Assembly (NCBI GenBank): GCA_029572555.1 | Contig: JAKPVM010000135.1 | Span: 1-40,048 of the forward strand | From: Verrucomicrobiota bacterium | Lineage (GTDB): Bacteria; Verrucomicrobiota; Verrucomicrobiia; Limisphaerales; JAKPVM01 | Direction of reading: 5' to 3' | DNA length: 40,048 nucleotides | Part shown: positions 36,409 through 40,048 of the stretch, piece by piece | Numbering within the stretch: position 1 is the first letter of the stretch | Layout: the number at the start of each line of letters is the position of its first letter | Program-made: the position numbers and the translations under genes | Notes under the pieces: generated by a model | What the model saw: only the letters and a program-made list of their open reading frames with translations | What the model was told of the DNA's origin: nothing | Database searches by the model: none

Positions 36409-39400
36409 ATGAATGGCGGAGTAAAAAATAGGTCAATCTTACTGATTGTTTTAGGGTTGGTAATGTTCTTTATTTGGAAGGTTGATGGGGCTATAAGGTT
36501 AATAGATGTGCCGGGGACGGCTTTCAAAATAGCACAAGGGTTCAAGATGATTGAGGTGGCGCCACCTGAAATTTGTGAAAATATTCAAGCAATTGCATTT
36601 GATACGCACGGGCGATTGTTTGTTTCAACTGGAAATGATATAAGAATTTTAACTGATTCCAACAGAGACGGTCTTTTTGACGGTTTTACTATTTTTTCGG
36701 ATATTTCAGCCTCCGGCGGCATACTTTTTGACCACACAGGGCTTTTTGTATTTTCTCAAAATAGTCTTTACAGACTTGTAGATGCAAATGGAGATGGATT
36801 AATTGATTCCCAGCCAATAAATCTAATTGAACTTGGCGGCGACGAACCGCTATTTCAAACAATTAAACGTGGACCCGATGGCTGGTGGTACCTCGCAGCT
36901 GGATATGGTATAAACATCAATAATTTGCAAATCGCCGGTTTTCCTTTGATTTACCGAAAAGATGGCGGTGTGATTTTACGATTTACACCCGATTTCTCCG
37001 GGGCACAAATTTTTGCGCACGGCTTTTTCATCCCTTCGGGCTTTGATTTTAGTAAGGATGGAGAATTGTTTGTTTGTGATAACGCTGGTTCTGATTCTCA
37101 ATTGTTGCCATTTAAACACCAAACGCGGTTGTTGAAGGTAAAGAACGGTTCGCATTGCGGGTGGCTTGAACAGGTTAATAATGAACCAATTGCCAGACCG
37201 GATTATTATTTTGACACTGAATCTCCAATAGAAAATCTCGGTGTATCAATCCCTTCAAGGCTTGTTATTTACAAACATAGACAATTCCCAGACTATTTTC
37301 ATAACGGGATTTTTTTACCGCTCTGGAGTTCAGGCAAAATCCTATTTTTTCCAGAACTGAAAAAAGAGGGTTCAATTGGAAGTTCTGAATTATTTTTTGA
37401 AGCTATAGGGAACAACGATTTTGCGCCAATTGACATTACAGTTGCGCCTGATGGTTCTCTCTTTGTTGCAACGGGCGGTGCGAAAACAAAATCCGCTATA
37501 TACAAAATTCAATTCATTGCCCCTCAAAAGACACCAGTAGAAGTGGCGGAGAGTGTTTCTCCTGTTTTAAAGGTGTTAAACTACCCGCAACCATTTGAAG
37601 CCTGGTCAAGGATGAACTGGGTGCCGTTAGCTGAAAAGATTGGTTTCAACACCTTCGGTATGGTAATCGGGAGCGAAATTTATTCACCCGAACAACGAGC
37701 GCGCGCAGTGGAAGTTAAAATGGAACTGTTTGATGGATTAACTTTTAGAGAAGCGCGCGCAGCCACAAGGGCAATTTCACCTATTGTTCGCCGCAAAATT
37801 GCATGGGCTTTGCAATTAAGCGCTGTTAGTGAAATGCAGGAAATTGTTGGACAGATTGCATTAGACCCAGTTCCTATTGTACGAGAAAGCGCCCTTTATG
37901 CAGCAAGTGCTCACCTGAGAGATTTTAAAAATATCCCGTTATTGCCAATAATTACACCAAATATTGAACACGCCGATAGGCAAGTTAGAATTGCTGCTGC
38001 TAAACTCGCTTCACCTTTAGATGATTATGAATGGAGAAAATATATTGCCATAGCAACAAACGGTACCCCAATTTCGCAATTGAGTGGTGCTATCAGTATG
38101 GCAATGAGAAAAAGAGGGTTTAATCCAGATTTGATAAATCTATCGCTGAATATTGTTTCAAAAGTTCCGGATAAACAGATGCAATTGGACGCATTGCGGT
38201 TGATTATTATCGGTATGGGCGATTATCCACCGTTAGAACCATCGTCGCCAATAACCGCAGCAATTGAACCTAATGTTGATAGAGTTGAACTTGCCTCGAT
38301 TTCAAACCGAGTATTCACCGTTTTGAATCCGCTTTTTCCAAATACCGACCTACCGATAAATTTTGAAATCGCCCGAATATTTGCAATGTTGCAGGTTGAA
38401 GACCGTCGCCTGGGCAGTATTTTTACCTCACTCATTGACCGGAAGAGCTTGATTAGTTCGGATTTTTATTTTTTGAGCGCACTCTCTATTTTACCTCCGC
38501 CACGTACAGCATATACCCCGCCGCAGACAGCAAAGGCGTTGTTCACAATGTTAGAAAAGTTTAATCAATTACCTGAATTAACTGTGCAGAAAAGTGGTGA
38601 TTATATAAATTATTTAGTTTCTGGCTTACTTAAAAATGACCCATATCTGAACGGTAATATAGTGAAAGACCCTGCATTTATAAAAACCGGCTTAAACCAT
38701 CTTATACCATTGCTTGATATTCCAAAACAGCAACAAACGTTAAGATTATTTTTTGAATCAATAAACCGCAGACAAAAGATTAAATTGTCTCCGCAATTAA
38801 TAAACTGGCTCGGCAGTTTTACTAATGATTATGTATGGATGTTCCTTCATACTCAATGGACGAGCTCAATCTTTCAAGATGAAATCTTACTCAGTTTAGC
38901 CAATAATCCAAAACCTGCTGACAGAGAAATATTTTTACAGGGGCTTGGTTCAAGACGGTCTGATGTAGTGATGGCTTGCCTTGATTCACTGTTGAAAATT
39001 CCGCCTGACACCACGTCTGCGGCGCAGTTTCAGATAATTAAATTACTGAGGCGACTTGTTCGCGAACCGGAACAAAAGCCTTTGAGAGAAAAGGCGCTCC
39101 AACTGTTATCTTATATGACAAATACGCCAATTCTGATTCAAGAATCTTCGGTAGAACATGAGTATCTTTTAAGAATTTATGACCCGATTTTTATAAGATT
39201 TGCAAATTTATATCCACAAGTCGCTATGCGCCTTGATGGCGAAGCCAATGCCGAATCTTTTCGTATTTTAAATTTATCAAGGGTTAGAAATTTTCCGATA
39301 GGCAATCCTGAACGCGGTTCACAGATTTTTACAAAAAGACGTTGCATAAATTGCCACAATGCTGTTTCAGAGTTTGCACCGCCATTGAATAATTTTGAAC

Positions 39401-39702
39401 AAAAAATACCTGTTCAATTTCTCGTACAGGAAATAATTTATCCCGACCAACGGTTAAGCAAAGACTATCAAATTCAAATATTGACACTGAAAAACAAACA
39501 AAAGATTACTGGGATACCGAGATTTATCGGAGAGGATTATTTGTTTGTCCAGACAACACCTACTAACACAGTTAGAATTCCCTCTATTGCAGTAGAATAT
39601 ATGCAAAAAAACAATCAAACAATTATGCCACAAGGTCTGTTAAATGGAATAACATTGCAAGAACTTGCCGACCTTTGCTCATTCATTAGACAGGCAAGAT
39701 AA
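36409..39702 (+). CDS. PVC-type propeller/HEAT/cytochrome c protein
   Basis: A 1097-residue exported protein. An N-terminal hydrophobic segment (ILLIVLGLVMFFIWKVDGA) acts as signal or anchor. Residues ~40-370 form a beta-propeller like PVC membrane-bound dehydrogenases (ICENIQAIAFDTHGRLFV, TDSNRDGLFDG, VDANGDGLIDSQ, GLAP-type GPDGWWYLAAGYG). Residues ~390-900 are helical repeats of HEAT type, and residues ~950-1090 a cytochrome c domain with heme motif CINCH (about 978), then EFAPPLNN and LSKDYQIQILTLKNKQKITG. The final domain is the Planctomycete/Verrucomicrobia heme-binding type. The distal axial Met is probably in the NNQTIMPQGLL segment. Electron acceptor and substrate unknown. This gene is the best single marker of the host phylum. 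Confidence 0.88.
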   Translation: MNGGVKNRSILLIVLGLVMFFIWKVDGAIRLIDVPGTAFKIAQGFKMIEVAPPEICENIQAIAFDTHGRLFVSTGNDIRILTDSNRDGLFDGFTIFSDISASGGILFDHTGLFVFSQNSLYRLVDANGDGLIDSQPINLIELGGDEPLFQTIKRGPDGWWYLAAGYGININNLQIAGFPLIYRKDGGVILRFTPDFSGAQIFAHGFFIPSGFDFSKDGELFVCDNAGSDSQLLPFKHQTRLLKVKNGSHCGWLEQVNNEPIARPDYYFDTESPIENLGVSIPSRLVIYKHRQFPDYFHNGIFLPLWSSGKILFFPELKKEGSIGSSELFFEAIGNNDFAPIDITVAPDGSLFVATGGAKTKSAIYKIQFIAPQKTPVEVAESVSPVLKVLNYPQPFEAWSRMNWVPLAEKIGFNTFGMVIGSEIYSPEQRARAVEVKMELFDGLTFREARAATRAISPIVRRKIAWALQLSAVSEMQEIVGQIALDPVPIVRESALYAASAHLRDFKNIPLLPIITPNIEHADRQVRIAAAKLASPLDDYEWRKYIAIATNGTPISQLSGAISMAMRKRGFNPDLINLSLNIVSKVPDKQMQLDALRLIIIGMGDYPPLEPSSPITAAIEPNVDRVELASISNRVFTVLNPLFPNTDLPINFEIARIFAMLQVEDRRLGSIFTSLIDRKSLISSDFYFLSALSILPPPRTAYTPPQTAKALFTMLEKFNQLPELTVQKSGDYINYLVSGLLKNDPYLNGNIVKDPAFIKTGLNHLIPLLDIPKQQQTLRLFFESINRRQKIKLSPQLINWLGSFTNDYVWMFLHTQWTSSIFQDEILLSLANNPKPADREIFLQGLGSRRSDVVMACLDSLLKIPPDTTSAAQFQIIKLLRRLVREPEQKPLREKALQLLSYMTNTPILIQESSVEHEYLLRIYDPIFIRFANLYPQVAMRLDGEANAESFRILNLSRVRNFPIGNPERGSQIFTKRRCINCHNAVSEFAPPLNNFEQKIPVQFLVQEIIYPDQRLSKDYQIQILTLKNKQKITGIPRFIGEDYLFVQTTPTNTVRIPSIAVEYMQKNNQTIMPQGLLNGITLQELADLCSFIRQAR

Positions 39703-39803
39703 AAGCTACCTGTTCATCAATCGGGGTAAATTTTTTACACTACGCATGGGTCTGCATAATCATTTGAGAATCTATGCGAGTTGGATATTATATTTTTGTT
39801 GAG

Positions 39804-40048
39804 ATGATAAATAGATTTGAATATCGTTTGTTATGCCGTAAGTTAAAAAGACTATATAAGCGAACTAAAGCGGAATTCGAAGCTGCGTTAAGCAAATTTG
39901 CAGATAAATTAACAAGGTATGTGAGTACAGATGATGGTCAATGGTCGATAAAAGGATTCATAGACATCTTTAAGAACGTTTATACTATTTCCTCTGATAC
40001 AAAGATTGTCTCAAAGATATTAGAAATCCACATTTTCCCAAAAATTTT
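39804..40048 (+). CDS. N-terminal part of an EcoRV-like type II restriction endonuclease (runs off window)
   Basis: An open frame from ATG at 39804 to the right edge (an in-frame ATG at 39774 is a longer alternative). The visible 81 residues start MINRFEYRLLCRKLKRLYK and contain VSTDDGQWSIKGFIDIFKNVY followed by TISSDTKIVSKILEI. The last part lines up with the EcoRV region Y-x-L-G-SDTK-x-x-S-x-I-x-E, seen before the catalytic residues. The active-site Asp-Asp-Lys would lie past the edge. A cognate methyltransferase, if present, is also outside. Confidence 0.5.
   Translation, partial: MINRFEYRLLCRKLKRLYKRTKAEFEAALSKFADKLTRYVSTDDGQWSIKGFIDIFKNVYTISSDTKIVSKILEIHIFPKI

Overview
The window looks like a chromosomal segment from an anaerobic, polysaccharide-degrading bacterium of the PVC group (Verrucomicrobiota/Kiritimatiellota/Lentisphaerota-like). 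The reasons are a large secreted beta-propeller + HEAT + C-terminal cytochrome c protein of the type typical of Planctomycetes and Verrucomicrobia, a giant parallel beta-helix/PKD surface protein, several secreted glycoside hydrolases, and an oxygen-independent-looking H2/flavin electron-transfer operon. This placement is inferred from protein families; no rRNA gene or other phylogenetic marker is present.

Layout. 1-7367 (minus): 5'-terminal part of a giant exported protein built from five beta-helix modules separated by four PKD domains, with one apparent frameshift near its N-terminus and its C-terminus beyond the left edge. 7368-8553: non-coding, with a ~285-300 bp imperfect direct repeat. 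8554-12804 (minus): CotH-like protein, Lon protease and a small heat-shock protein. 12869-13027 (minus): a 52-residue membrane-anchored Cys-rich protein. 13238-23457 (plus): an eight-gene operon, etfB-etfA-membrane FeS oxidoreductase-HdrD-like-hdrA-mvhD-mvhG-mvhA, closed by a clear intrinsic terminator. 23458-24215: a repeat fragment, a hairpin element and a decayed GH29 fucosidase. 24216-29257: a xylan-degradation locus (GH10, GH43, CE1-type esterase, and a divergent GH43-like gene). 29311-29711: a truncated gene fragment and a second inverted-repeat element. 29979-34127 (plus): mqnC, a prolyl oligopeptidase lipoprotein and larB. 34124-35912 (minus): an alginate-export-like outer-membrane barrel and a RidA protein. 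36018-39702 (plus): a small membrane protein and the PVC-type cytochrome. 39804 to the right edge: the start of an EcoRV-like restriction endonuclease.

How it fits together. The Etf-Hdr-Mvh operon is the most striking system. It joins a complete group 3c [NiFe]-hydrogenase/heterodisulfide-reductase flavin-bifurcation core (MvhAGD-HdrA-HdrD-like) to an electron-transfer flavoprotein and a membrane FeS protein of the Etf:menaquinone oxidoreductase type, in one transcription unit. I infer a route between H2, ferredoxin, flavoprotein and the quinone pool. The futalosine-pathway gene mqnC nearby is consistent with menaquinone. The carbohydrate cluster would release xylose and feruloyl/acetyl groups from xylan, supplying reducing equivalents.

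The non-coding parts show genome decay and mobile-sequence activity: a dispersed repeat present in two long copies and one fragment, and two inverted-repeat elements with similar ends, each lying exactly where a gene has been cut off.
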